Of a DNA stretch of 64,000 nt, positions 24,503 to 32,630 are shown piece after piece. Origin of the DNA: an uncultured Lachnospiraceae bacterium (GTDB lineage Bacteria; Bacillota; Clostridia; Lachnospirales; Lachnospiraceae); the NCBI GenBank assembly GCA_947164865.1, contig CAMUYA010000004.1, positions 1-64,000 of the forward strand, in the 5' to 3' direction. The notes beneath the pieces were generated by a model. That model saw only the letters and a program-made list of their open reading frames with translations, was not told the DNA's origin and ran no database searches. Position 1 is the stretch's first letter; the number at the start of each line of letters is the position of its first letter. A program made the translations under genes and the position numbers.

Positions 24503-24652
24503 TACCCTAAGGGATGGGAAACCATAATAGATATCATACGTGAAGAAACGCCGGCATATTTCGAGGGTGGTAAGTCGGTCGAAGAGACTGCCGAGGTCAT
24601 ACAAAGCCGAATATACCTTTATCTGAGTGAAAACGAGTGGAAACTATATTAA
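24503..24652 (+). pseudogene. C-terminal fragment of paralogue 2 (direct repeat copy B)
   Basis: 50 codons nearly identical to the 3' end of the 10374-12401 gene, starting YPKGWETIIDIIREETPAYF and ending SENEWKLY-stop. The six base differences are all silent. Similarity begins abruptly at 24503; no start, signal peptide or ribosome-binding site remains. It lies on the plus strand, opposite to its neighbours. Confidence 0.85.
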
Positions 24653-24672
24653 TAGTGGGTAAGTGAAAGGAC

Positions 24673-24764
24673 TCTACCGAAAGTATACCTTGTTCTACCG
24701 AAGATACTTTGTGCTTGTAATCAAAAGGAGTTAATATATTGTTGAATTCCGTGATAATTAATTG
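24673..24764 (+). repeat. intergenic repeat B, copy 2, with 21-bp-period motif
   Basis: Second copy of the 19811-19902 block. TCTACCGAA motifs start at 24673 and 24694, again 21 bp apart. In the first copy this block leads to an XRE gene; here no gene follows. Confidence 0.65.
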
Positions 24765-24900
24765 TACGGATGTATATCATTCAGTTTTGCATAAATCCGC
24801 CTTAATTCGTTCAAATATTCTTCTTTCTGTTTCTCTGATTCCGGATATTTTATCCGGTGCTTCTTTATATTCTTTATACTTGAGATCTGCTTCCGATATC
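24758..24900 (-). pseudogene. short gene remnant of unknown type
   Basis: The minus strand has an open frame with coding-like composition, KYPESEKQKEEYLNELRRIY followed by AKLNDIHPYN and a stop, but no start in frame. It begins at the edge of repeat B and ends near the att-like repeats. The family is not recognised. Confidence 0.2.
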
Positions 24901-24937
24901 AATCATAATATAATAACACTCACAAAGACTGTTTAAT

Positions 24938-24987
24938 GGAATAAATCGGGGAATAAATCGTAAAAAGTAGACAAAAAGGTAGACAAA
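24938..24987. repeat. att-like arm-type direct repeats beside tRNA-Pro
   Basis: Two pairs of direct repeats, each with a 12-bp period: ggaataaatcg at 24938 and 24950, and gtagacaaa at 24967 and 24979. Such repeats next to a tRNA 3' end are what tyrosine integrases of integrative elements bind. No integrase gene is in the window. Confidence 0.5.
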
Positions 24988-25037
24988 TGATAAAATGACG
25001 TAGGCGTCAGGCCACTGAAAGCCTTGCAAATATTGAA

Positions 25038-25111
<74 letters not shown>

Positions 25112-25122
25112 TCAACTTCTAA

Positions 25123-25151
25123 ATGATATAGAAAAAAGAGGAAAAAGTCAA
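25123..25151 (-). promoter_or_regulatory. promoter of tRNA-Pro
   Basis: On the minus strand TTGACT (25151-25146), 17-bp spacer, TATCAT (25128-25123), 12 bp before the tRNA. Confidence 0.8.
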
Positions 25152-25214
25152 GCATTTTTTGGGTTTTGAAGTGCAATAGAAAAAATGGTTTGAAACGCTA
25201 TGACAGGTGAGAAA

Positions 25215-26477
25215 ATGAACGAAGCCAAGGTAACACTTAAAAAGGGAGAGGGACGCACGATCAAAGCCGGCGGAGCATGGATATTTGACAATGAAGTGGA
25301 CCGTATAGAGGGCCGCTTTAAAAACGGTGATATAGTCGAAATCCATGACTTTGACGGATATATGATGGGGCGCGGGTTTATAAACCAGAATTCCAGGATA
25401 AGGATACGTATGCTCACAAGGAAACCCGGGCAGGAGATAGATGAGGAGTTCCTTAGGATGCGTGTCAGAAACGCATGGGAATACCGTAAGGTAGTGATGC
25501 ACGAAGGTGACTTAAGCTGCTGCAGAGTGATCTTCGGGGAAGCCGACTGGTTGCCGGGGCTGGTGGTGGATAAGTACGGAGACATTTTGGTAGCAGAGTG
25601 CCTTGCCCTCGGAATGGACAGATTAAAGGAAAAGGTCATATCATTATTAAAGGATGTTCTCGCGGAAGACGGAATAATAATACGCGGAGTATATGAGCGT
25701 TCTGACGCCACTGTCAGAAAAAAAGAAGGACTGGAACCACACAAGGGATTTATCGGAGATGAATTCGATACCAATGTGGAGATAACGGAAAACGGCATCA
25801 TTTATAATGTCGATGTTGTTAACGGACAGAAGACGGGATTCTTCCTAGATCAAAAGTATAACCGCCTGGCAATGCAGCATATTGTGGCCGGTTTGGTCGG
25901 CGGCAGCGGAGAAGTGGGGACAAAAAGAGACCCTGCCAAAAAGATCAAAGTGCTTGACTGTTTTACACATATGGGAACCTTTGCCCTGAACATGGGGCTT
26001 GCGGGAGCGACGGATGTAACGGGCCTTGACATATCGGAGTATGCTGTTATGCAGGCCACTGAGAATGCGAAGAAAAACAATTTATCCGACAGGGTAAGAT
26101 TCAGAGCCGCAAATGTACTGGATGAACTTCCAAGGCTTTATGAAGCAGGGGAAAAATATGACGTGTTGGTTCTGGATCCCCCGGCCTTTACCAAGTCAAG
26201 AGAAGCGACAAAGAATGCTATAAAGGGTTACCGGGAGATCAACATGAAGGGGCTCAAGCTTGTTAAGGACGGAGGCTATTTTGCCACCTGCTCATGTTCG
26301 CATTTCATGACACAGGAGCTATTTACCGAAGTGATCTCTCAGGCGGCAAAGGCGGTACACAAGCGCCTTCGCCAGGTGGAGTTCAGGACTCAGGCTCCGG
26401 ATCATCCTATCCTGTGGGCATCGGATGAGAGTTACTATCTGAAGTTCTATATTTTCCAGGTCGTAGACGAGAGATGA
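25215..26477 (+). CDS. class I SAM-dependent rRNA (cytosine) methyltransferase, RlmI-like
   Basis: About 420 residues. An N-terminal PUA domain (residues 1-75: LKKGEGRTIKAGGAWIFDNE) is followed by a linking domain and a C-terminal Rossmann methyltransferase with motif I VLDCFTHMGTFALNMG, the acidic motif II region GLDISEYAV and the catalytic-loop motif LDPPAFTKSR. The Cys of TCSCSHFM fits the m5C methyltransferase family of RlmI (23S rRNA C1962 in E. coli). The ATG at 25215 has ggtgag upstream; an earlier ATG at 25200 has none. A truncated response-regulator frame overlaps the stop. Confidence 0.88.
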   Translation: MNEAKVTLKKGEGRTIKAGGAWIFDNEVDRIEGRFKNGDIVEIHDFDGYMMGRGFINQNSRIRIRMLTRKPGQEIDEEFLRMRVRNAWEYRKVVMHEGDLSCCRVIFGEADWLPGLVVDKYGDILVAECLALGMDRLKEKVISLLKDVLAEDGIIIRGVYERSDATVRKKEGLEPHKGFIGDEFDTNVEITENGIIYNVDVVNGQKTGFFLDQKYNRLAMQHIVAGLVGGSGEVGTKRDPAKKIKVLDCFTHMGTFALNMGLAGATDVTGLDISEYAVMQATENAKKNNLSDRVRFRAANVLDELPRLYEAGEKYDVLVLDPPAFTKSREATKNAIKGYREINMKGLKLVKDGGYFATCSCSHFMTQELFTEVISQAAKAVHKRLRQVEFRTQAPDHPILWASDESYYLKFYIFQVVDER

Positions 26478-26644
26478 ACCTGGACTGTCTGATAATAGAT
26501 GACGAAAAGATGCTCGCCGACAATACCTGCGAGTACTTCAGCTTCGGTCTCATGAAATGTCGCTTTGACATTCCCGCGCCTGAATACATATTCAGGCGCT
26601 TTTTTGATAAAAATGTCTTATCGCCTGAGGTTGCAAGTGAATAA
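26474..26644 (+). pseudogene. N-terminal fragment of a response regulator
   Basis: The ATG overlaps the methyltransferase stop (ATGA). The first codons read MNLDCLIIDDEKMLADNTCE, the start of a receiver domain with its acidic pair, then similarity ends (MKCRFDIPAPE...). The frame runs on through a strong terminator to a stop after 56 codons. The phospho-acceptor region and output domain are missing. It is a coupled remnant of a once longer operon. Confidence 0.6.
26576..26606 (+). terminator. Rho-independent terminator
   Basis: Perfect 10-bp stem gcgcctgaat / attcaggcgc with a 4-base loop (26576-26599), then cttttttg. It ends the methyltransferase transcript inside the response-regulator remnant. 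Confidence 0.9.
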
Positions 26645-26660
26645 GCATTTATGTTAAAAT
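26631..26660 (+). promoter_or_regulatory. putative promoter of the FakA-C-like gene
   Basis: TTGCAA (26631-26636), 18-bp spacer, TAAAAT (26655-26660), 84 bp before the start codon. Confidence 0.5.
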
Positions 26661-26744
26661 GTCCTTCGTGGAGCAAAACCGGGATCAAGGATCAGGGCTG
26701 TCCGCTCCCAATACCGGTGCCGTATTTGGCAGATAGGAGAAACA

Positions 26745-27008
26745 ATGGAAGAACAGAGCATTGAATTTCGTTATGACACGCAGCTTCTTATCGAGGGATG
26801 CGAGATGGATGAGGATGACCTCAGAGAATACATAATAAACAACTTTATCGGAGACAGTTATGCCGGCGGCGGAGATGAGGATCTTATGAAGGTTCATTAT
26901 CACACAAATGAACCCTGGAAGATACTCGAATACTGCAGGTCACTCGGAGAGATCTTTGATATAGTCGTTGAGGATATGGATCGTCAGTCCAGAGGTCTTC
27001 AGGGATAA
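26745..27008 (+). CDS. small stand-alone protein resembling part of FakA/DAK-related kinases
   Basis: 87 residues. The order EFRYDTQLLIEGCEMDEDDL, SYAGGGDEDLMKVHYHTNEP, WKILEYCRSLGEIFDIVVED matches the domain of fatty-acid kinase FakA and 'predicted dihydroxyacetone-kinase-related' proteins that follows the ATP-binding DhaL domain; HVHTN-type motifs are its hallmark (here HYHTN). The ATP-binding part is absent and no broken remainder is seen around it, so it is probably a genuine short paralogue. Taggag lies 8 bp before the ATG. It is flanked by terminators and thus monocistronic. Confidence 0.65.
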   Translation: MEEQSIEFRYDTQLLIEGCEMDEDDLREYIINNFIGDSYAGGGDEDLMKVHYHTNEPWKILEYCRSLGEIFDIVVEDMDRQSRGLQG

Positions 27009-27033
27009 TAAAACAGCTGTTTTGATAATTCTG

Positions 27034-27065
27034 ACTCCCCTGTTTCTTACAGGGGAGTTGTTTTA
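27034..27065 (+). terminator. Rho-independent terminator
   Basis: Perfect 10-bp stem actcccctgt / acaggggagt (27034-27043, 27049-27058), then tgtttta. Confidence 0.85.
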
Positions 27066-27089
27066 CAGATGCAAAGGACAAGAAGAAAT

Positions 27090-27983
27090 ATGATTCACGA
27101 AAAGATAAGTATTAAGATGCCGGGTTCGGAAGAATATGCGGCCCTGTACACATACATTCAGGATTATTCGGAAAGGATCGGAGTGGAAAAAAGACCGCTT
27201 ATCCTGATCTGCCCGGGAGGTGCTTACGATCACACTTCGGACAGGGAGGCGGAGCCGCTGGCGCTTGCGTTTAACGCAATGGGATATCACGCGGCGGTGT
27301 TAAGATATTCCACGGGCCCTTCCGAGTTTCCCATTGCATTGTCAGAGCTGGCATCTGCGGTCAGACTCATCCGAAAGAAAGCGGATGAATGGCACATCGA
27401 TAAAAACAGGATCCTGGTGCAGGGTTCCTCCGCAGGGGGTCACCTTGCGGCGTGCCTCGGAACATTCTGGAATATGGATTTTTTAAGTAATATAGTCGCA
27501 GGGGAGGAGGGCGCCGGCGCAGGACCGGCTACAGAGATAAAGGAATCCATCAGGCCGAACGGACTGATACTCAACTATCCCGTTATTTCAGCCGAGACAT
27601 TCGCGCATGCCGGCTCAGCCAGAAGCATAACCGGAGATCTTGAGAATGCGGATGCATTTACGGATGAAAAAGGGATTCCCATCAGGGAGTTTTTATCTCT
27701 GGAAAAGAGAATAACAAAGGACATGCCGCCTTGCTTTATCTGGCATACTTTTGAGGATGAAGCAGTTCCCGTCGAAAATTCGCTCATGCTTGCTACTGCG
27801 CTTAAGAAGGAGGGAATAAACACAGAGCTTCACATTTACTCCCACGGATGCCACGGAACCGGCCTCGGAAACGCACTTACCGCGGCAAATGAAGGAAAAG
27901 AAGTTATCCCGGAGATCCAGAGCTGGCCGGGACTTCTAAGGACCTGGCTTGAGAGGAACTATCCGATCACATTAAAGTATTAA
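27090..27983 (+). CDS. alpha/beta hydrolase, acetyl-xylan-esterase-like
   Basis: About 297 residues, cytoplasmic. An oxyanion-hole HGG-like motif (CPGGAYDHTSDREAEPLALA) comes before the nucleophile elbow GSSAGG (Ser about 114) and a late Asp/His pair (FIWHTFEDEAVPVENS ... YSHGCHGTGL). The pattern matches the BD-FAE/Axe esterase group. It is similar throughout to the C-terminal esterase domain of the xylanase fusion at 54260-56326, so it is likely a carbohydrate (acetyl) esterase working on imported oligosaccharides. I start it at the second ATG; the one at 27069 is possible. Confidence 0.8.
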   Translation: MIHEKISIKMPGSEEYAALYTYIQDYSERIGVEKRPLILICPGGAYDHTSDREAEPLALAFNAMGYHAAVLRYSTGPSEFPIALSELASAVRLIRKKADEWHIDKNRILVQGSSAGGHLAACLGTFWNMDFLSNIVAGEEGAGAGPATEIKESIRPNGLILNYPVISAETFAHAGSARSITGDLENADAFTDEKGIPIREFLSLEKRITKDMPPCFIWHTFEDEAVPVENSLMLATALKKEGINTELHIYSHGCHGTGLGNALTAANEGKEVIPEIQSWPGLLRTWLERNYPITLKY

Positions 27984-28025
27984 AAAAATCCCGTGCCGTA
28001 GATATGCGGCATGGGATTCTTTTTT
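27982..28025. terminator. intrinsic terminator, probably bidirectional
   Basis: atcccgtgccg / cggcatgggat stem (27988-27998, 28007-28017; one G-U) with a T-run on the right and an A-run on the left. It serves the esterase and probably the convergent UPF0371 gene. Confidence 0.85.
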
Positions 28026-28086
28026 GCTAAATCCTATGATTAAACGATCAATCTGTAAAACGATCAGATCCTGAAACGGTGATCTG

Positions 28087-29574
28087 TTATCTGTGGTACA
28101 GATTCTTGCTCTGGTAAACGGGCTCACATGTGAGGTTAACTCCGAGCTTTCTGAATACGTTCATATCGACGGGCGAAAGTATAACGCTTGAGTGGACCTC
28201 GCACCCTTTAAGCTTCTGTATCTGCTGCATGGCAAGCTCTGCCTTTTCATCGGTAGCGGCACAGATCGAAAGAGCTATAAGCACCTCATCTGTGTGCAGG
28301 CGGGGGTTTTTGCTGCCCAGATGGTTTACCTTAAGATCCTGAATGGGCTCAATAGCCGTAGGAGAAATGAGTTCAACCGCATCGTCTATACCCGCAAGTG
28401 TCTTAAGTGCATTGAGAAGCATGGCGGAAGATGCACCCAGAAGAGTTGTGGTTTTTCCTGTTACGATGCGTCCGTCGGGAAGCTGTATTGCGGCAGCGGG
28501 CTCACCGGTGGTTTCGGCTTTTACGCGCGCAGAACTGACAACAGGACGATCCTCGACCGTGATACCTTCCTGCTTCATCAGAAGCTCGATCTTAAGCACC
28601 TGATCTGTATCCGCAACGCCCTGTCTGTTGAGGCACAGAGTGTTGAAATATCTTCTGATGATCTCCTGACGGCTGGCCTCACGGCAGATTTCGTCATCGA
28701 TTATTCCGTAACCGGCCATGTTAACACCCATGTCCGTGGGTGATTTGTAAGGAGATTCACCCATGATCTTTTCAAACATGGCATTGAGAACGGGGAATAC
28801 TTCCACATCGCGGTTATAGTTAACTGTCGTCTCACCGTATGCCTCCAGATGGAAGGGGTCGATCATATTTACATCAGCCAGGTCGGCTGTTGCTGCTTCG
28901 TATGCAAGGTTTACGGGATGCTTAAGAGGCAGATTCCAGATGGGGAAGGTCTCGTATTTGGCATATCCTGCCTTGATGCCGCGCTTATATTCGTGGTAGA
29001 TCTGTGAAAGGCATGTGGCCATTTTTCCGCTGCCGGGCCCGGGAGCGGTGATAACTACAAGGGGTCTGGTTGTTTCTATATATTCGTTTTTGCCGTAACC
29101 CTCATCACTGATTATGAGAGGAATATTTGAGGGGTAGCCCTCGATCCTGTAATGGCGGTACACTTTGAGCCCGAGAGATTCAAGCTTTTTCTGATACGCA
29201 ACAGCGGTTGACTGGTTAGAGAAATGTGTCAGGCAGACGCTTCCCACGTAGAGCCCGTAGCTTCTGAACGCATCTATAAGCCTGAGCACGTCCATGTCGT
29301 AGGTGATGCCCAGATCCGCACGCATTTTGTTTTTCTCTATATCCTGTGCGGATATGACGATCACTATCTCTGCTTCATCCTTCAGCTGGGTGAGCATGGT
29401 GATCTTACTGTCGGGCTTAAAGCCGGGCAGAACTCTTGATGCGTGATAATCGTCAAAGAGCTTTCCGCCGAATTCCAGATAAAGTTTTCCGCCGAAAGTA
29501 CCTATGCGCTCCTTTATTTTCTCCGATTGAAGTTTCAAGTATTTGTCATTGTCAAATCCGGGCTTTTCAAACAT
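28087..29574 (-). CDS. UPF0371/DUF1846 family protein
   Basis: 495 residues, full length for the DUF1846 family. The start [20 protein letters not shown] and the segments [20 protein letters not shown] and [19 protein letters not shown] are characteristic. The last contains a P-loop-like turn, GPGSGKMAT. The family is conserved in Firmicutes and cytoplasmic; its biochemical role is not known to me. It is monocistronic, with a promoter at 29614-29642 and a terminator at 27982-28025. Confidence 0.92.
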   Translation of the reverse strand: MFEKPGFDNDKYLKLQSEKIKERIGTFGGKLYLEFGGKLFDDYHASRVLPGFKPDSKITMLTQLKDEAEIVIVISAQDIEKNKMRADLGITYDMDVLRLIDAFRSYGLYVGSVCLTHFSNQSTAVAYQKKLESLGLKVYRHYRIEGYPSNIPLIISDEGYGKNEYIETTRPLVVITAPGPGSGKMATCLSQIYHEYKRGIKAGYAKYETFPIWNLPLKHPVNLAYEAATADLADVNMIDPFHLEAYGETTVNYNRDVEVFPVLNAMFEKIMGESPYKSPTDMGVNMAGYGIIDDEICREASRQEIIRRYFNTLCLNRQGVADTDQVLKIELLMKQEGITVEDRPVVSSARVKAETTGEPAAAIQLPDGRIVTGKTTTLLGASSAMLLNALKTLAGIDDAVELISPTAIEPIQDLKVNHLGSKNPRLHTDEVLIALSICAATDEKAELAMQQIQKLKGCEVHSSVILSPVDMNVFRKLGVNLTCEPVYQSKNLYHR

Positions 29575-29613
29575 GGCTTATCTCCTGTGCATAATAAGTA
29601 AAAATACCTATAT

Positions 29614-29642
29614 ATTTTAAACTTTAATTCGTTTATTTACAA
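29614..29642 (-). promoter_or_regulatory. promoter of the UPF0371 gene
   Basis: Minus strand TTGTAA (29642-29637), 17-bp spacer, TAAAAT (29619-29614). It shares its -35 region with the divergent promoter at 29636-29664. Confidence 0.7.
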
Positions 29643-29664
29643 GAGTCTGATTACAGTATAAAAT
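29636..29664 (+). promoter_or_regulatory. promoter of the 557-aa membrane-protein gene
   Basis: TTTACA (29636-29641), 17-bp spacer, TAAAAT (29659-29664). Its -35 overlaps that of the divergent UPF0371 promoter, so the two may compete. A ggaccggtcc palindrome follows at about 29673. Confidence 0.65.
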
Positions 29665-29731
29665 TATTCCTGTGGACCGGTCCGGCCATTGAAACTGCTG
29701 TATCGGTATAGCTGTATTTGCGGAGAAGACA

Positions 29732-31405
29732 ATGCTTTCAGTTTTTTTGATTTGGATATACATTTGTTTAACGTCAGCTACCATTGGCTCCTTTCTGCTC
29801 AGAAAAACTTCTTTCAGAACAGAAGATCGTCTGATGTTCGGACTGATGACTGTCACGGTATACGCTGAAGCTTTCAGCCTTGTGCATAAGGTTGGACTGC
29901 TCGCAAATGCCATTCTGATCATCGCATGTATAGTTCTGATAGTTCTTTTCAGAAAGAAGATCAGTGATAAAATCGGATCATATGTCAGTGGATTAAAGAA
30001 GAATAAGCTGTTTCCGTTGTTTATAGTGCTGGCTGTTTTATACATAGCTTTTATGGCTTATGGGTCGTCAAGGGGATACTTCCATGACGATTCGGATCTG
30101 TATCACGGTCAGGCTATCAGATGGATAGAAGAATACGGGATCGTAAAAGGCCTTGGAAATCTTCATGAAAGGCTTGCGTATAACAGTGCTTCTTTTGCTC
30201 TCAGCGCGCTCTACAGTTTTTCGTTTTTGGGAGGGCAATCCTATCATGCTGTAGCCGGTTTTATTGTCACCGTGATGCTGGCTTCCTCTTTCAGAGTGTT
30301 TGTTTCCGTAAGGAATAAAAAAATCGGGATCGCTGATTTCGCAAGGCTTGGGGTGATCTACTACTGCTTTAACATATATGACGAAATGGTATCTCCTGCA
30401 TCTGACTACTTTGCGATGCTATTCTTCATGTATGTGATCGTAAAGACGATAGAACTATGTGAAGCTAAAAACTCTCAACCGGAAGAGTATGCTGCGATGG
30501 CCATGATGGGCGTCTTTACTATGACGGTCAAGTTCTCGGCTGCTCCCGTAATACTTGCCTGCGCCGTTCCGATCATATTGCTGGCAAAAGACGGCAAAGC
30601 CGGAAAAATAGCAAAATATACAGTATATGCGGTGGTAATAATGCTGCCGTATTTCCTCAGGGAATATATACTTTCGGGAAGACTGTTTTATCCGTCAACC
30701 GCGCTTGATATTTTCTCTCCCATATGGAAAATCCCGGAGGAGATCGCATTTAAGGATGCTGATTATATCATAGCCTACGGACGTGGTTACAGTATCCGGG
30801 AGGCTGCGGGATATCCTTTCGGGGAATGGGTTACACACTGGGTCGGAACCTTGTCGCTTACGGAAAAAGCCCTGTTTGTTTTATGCTGCGTTTCAGTGCT
30901 GCTTTTGCCCTTGAGCATTGCGCTCAGAAGGAAATTTACAAGGCTTCACATGTCGGAACTGATATGTGTTATCTCTTTTTTGTTCTGGCTGTTTACCGCA
31001 CCGCTTATCCGGTACGGTCAGGGCTTTTTGCTTATCCTTCCTGCAGTGATGACAGGGGATGTGATCACATTTGCTGCTGGGAGGATATCGGCAGCAGAGA
31101 ATACCGAAAAAAAATACTCAAAAGGATTTGGTATTGCCTTTTTGACAGTGGCGATAATCTTGACAGTATATAAATTCGGAAATGCGTTTCTGGGTTTCAG
31201 ATACAATTATGCCCAGGGTCTGTATCTGACCCAGCTGGATTATGGCAGATACGAGCTGGTAAAGGGCGAAGTGGACGGTGTGACGATATATGAGTCGACA
31301 AATGCCGGACAGACAGGCTATGATCCCTTCCCGGCCACCCCGCATATCGAAAAGGGGCTCAGGCTTATCGGAAGTGACATTAAGAGTGGATTTTATATAG
31401 AGTGA
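29732..31405 (+). CDS. multi-pass membrane protein, GT-C/LIC_10190-like
   Basis: 557 residues with about 11-12 membrane helices and a short extracytoplasmic C-terminal tail. The loop after the third or fourth helix, SSRGYFHDDSDLYHGQAIRW, carries paired Asp residues as in the first periplasmic loop of GT-C glycosyltransferases, followed by a helix with ERLAYNSASFALSALYSF. This resembles the LIC_10190-type membrane family. A role in transfer of sugars from lipid carriers is an inference. A PAP2 phosphatase gene follows 67 bp later, which would fit lipid-carrier chemistry. Confidence 0.6.
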   Translation: MLSVFLIWIYICLTSATIGSFLLRKTSFRTEDRLMFGLMTVTVYAEAFSLVHKVGLLANAILIIACIVLIVLFRKKISDKIGSYVSGLKKNKLFPLFIVLAVLYIAFMAYGSSRGYFHDDSDLYHGQAIRWIEEYGIVKGLGNLHERLAYNSASFALSALYSFSFLGGQSYHAVAGFIVTVMLASSFRVFVSVRNKKIGIADFARLGVIYYCFNIYDEMVSPASDYFAMLFFMYVIVKTIELCEAKNSQPEEYAAMAMMGVFTMTVKFSAAPVILACAVPIILLAKDGKAGKIAKYTVYAVVIMLPYFLREYILSGRLFYPSTALDIFSPIWKIPEEIAFKDADYIIAYGRGYSIREAAGYPFGEWVTHWVGTLSLTEKALFVLCCVSVLLLPLSIALRRKFTRLHMSELICVISFLFWLFTAPLIRYGQGFLLILPAVMTGDVITFAAGRISAAENTEKKYSKGFGIAFLTVAIILTVYKFGNAFLGFRYNYAQGLYLTQLDYGRYELVKGEVDGVTIYESTNAGQTGYDPFPATPHIEKGLRLIGSDIKSGFYIE

Positions 31406-31472
31406 TTTTTACTCGGCTTTTGATTGTATAAAGAAAGATACGATCTGGTATCAAAGTACGGAGGAAAGAGAT

Positions 31473-32135
31473 TTGGAAAAGAGAAAAAGCAGTTTATTAA
31501 CGGCGATATTGCTCGCTATCATAACGGTTATCTATACGGTGCTGGTGTGTGTAACAGACAGAAAACCCATAGGACCCGACGGAACGGTGGTAGGATTTGC
31601 CGCAATGAACGGAAGGTTTTCTGCAGCAGTCGGAGTCAATCTGATGTGGGACAGTATCACGGATGTGATGATGGCACTGGCAATTCTGACAGCAGCGTCA
31701 TTTGCTGTGATCGGGCTTGTCCAGCTTGTCAGAAGAAAGAAACTATCCAAGGTGGATACTCCGGTGATCGGGCTTGCAGCGGTATATGTTGTTGTCGGAA
31801 TACTGTATTTTGCCTTTGATAAGATCGCGATCAACTATCGTCCGTTCATTTTGCCGGGAGAGAGTGTTCCGGAGCCGTCGTTTCCCTCATCCCATGTGAT
31901 GGTGGTATGCACGATAATGTGCACCGCTATCGTGGCATGGGCAAAGGTCACAGAGGATAACAGAGTACTGTATAATGTTCTGAGAATAGCTGCTGCGATA
32001 ATAGTTCTAATCACCCTAGGAGGGCGCATTGCCGCAGGCGTTCACTGGCTTACCGATATCATTGCGGGTGTACTTTATGCAGCAACGCTCACAGCGATAT
32101 ACGTGGCGGTACTCGATAGAATAAAACAGGATTGA
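31473..32135 (+). CDS. PAP2-family membrane phosphatase
   Basis: 220 residues starting at TTG (ggagg 9 bp upstream), with about six helices. It has the three phosphatase signatures: K-(x)n-RP as DKIAINYRPF, PSGH-type PSFPSSHV with its His, and SR-(x)5-H-(x)3-D as GGRIAAGVHWLTDIIAG. Such enzymes dephosphorylate undecaprenyl pyrophosphate or phosphatidate on the outer membrane face. It lies after a GT-C-like gene and is probably co-transcribed with it. Confidence 0.88.
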   Translation: MEKRKSSLLTAILLAIITVIYTVLVCVTDRKPIGPDGTVVGFAAMNGRFSAAVGVNLMWDSITDVMMALAILTAASFAVIGLVQLVRRKKLSKVDTPVIGLAAVYVVVGILYFAFDKIAINYRPFILPGESVPEPSFPSSHVMVVCTIMCTAIVAWAKVTEDNRVLYNVLRIAAAIIVLITLGGRIAAGVHWLTDIIAGVLYAATLTAIYVAVLDRIKQD

Positions 32136-32276
32136 CAAAGGACGATCACGGCATTTCTGAAGAAAAGAATGGCAAGAGCTTAATCTGCGCTGCCTGCTAA
32201 ACTTTTTAAGATCTCTGCCGATATATAAAATAGATACAAGGTTGCAAATGGAATTGCAACCGCAAACAGCACCGGA

Positions 32277-32579
32277 ATGAGCCAAGGATGGCAGGGAGGT
32301 AGCATTGCAGTATATGGAGGAACAAGCCTTTACAAAGTAGAGGCCGTTACACCGGCTTCTCTTCTCAAGAGGACTAACGAGGACGGCAGACAAGGCGGCC
32401 GCGAACAGGATCGTAAGGACGCTGAGAAGAAAGAAAAGAAAGATTTTGCCGGATTTCTCGAAGGAGAATACGGCAGAGAAAAACAAAAGAACATCAAAGT
32501 TCAGACAAACGGGTACACAAAGCTTGGAGTGCCCACCGCAGTTTTTATCAAAATGCGGGACTACACTTACCAAAATTAA
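32277..32579 (+). CDS. hypothetical basic protein
   Basis: Up to 100 residues. The central part is highly charged (RQGGREQDRKDAEKKEKKDF), and the ends have some structure (YGGTSLYKVEAVTPASLL; LGVPTAVFIKMRDY). Family not recognised. The start is uncertain: no good ribosome-binding site precedes the ATG at 32277, while ggaggt lies just inside the frame. A tatataaaat -10-like box and the inverted repeat ggttgcaa...ttgcaacc lie 25-60 bp upstream, and a terminator follows directly. These support a real transcript. Confidence 0.4.
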   Translation: MSQGWQGGSIAVYGGTSLYKVEAVTPASLLKRTNEDGRQGGREQDRKDAEKKEKKDFAGFLEGEYGREKQKNIKVQTNGYTKLGVPTAVFIKMRDYTYQN

Positions 32580-32582
32580 AAA

Positions 32583-32618
32583 AAGATGGCGGATACACAA
32601 CGATCTGCCATCTTTTTC
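32583..32618 (+). terminator. Rho-independent terminator
   Basis: aagatggcggat / atctgccatctt stem (32583-32594, 32603-32614; one G-U pair) followed by TTTTTC overlap. Confidence 0.8.
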
Positions 32619-32630
32619 TTTACTATTACC

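Noticed and set aside
24334..24600. Longer VanZ frame starting at 24600
   Set aside because: The extension is the antisense of the lipoprotein repeat and crosses the 12-bp hairpin; the ATG at 24333 has a clear ribosome-binding site.
25119..25801. Long minus-strand frames opposite the RlmI-like gene
   Set aside because: They have the composition of shadow frames (Ser/Pro/Ile-rich), no ribosome-binding sites, and the plus-strand gene is a clear family member.
31424..31819. 131-codon frame overlapping the PAP2 gene
   Set aside because: The PAP2 frame carries all three catalytic motifs; the other frame is Cys/Arg-rich without any family pattern.
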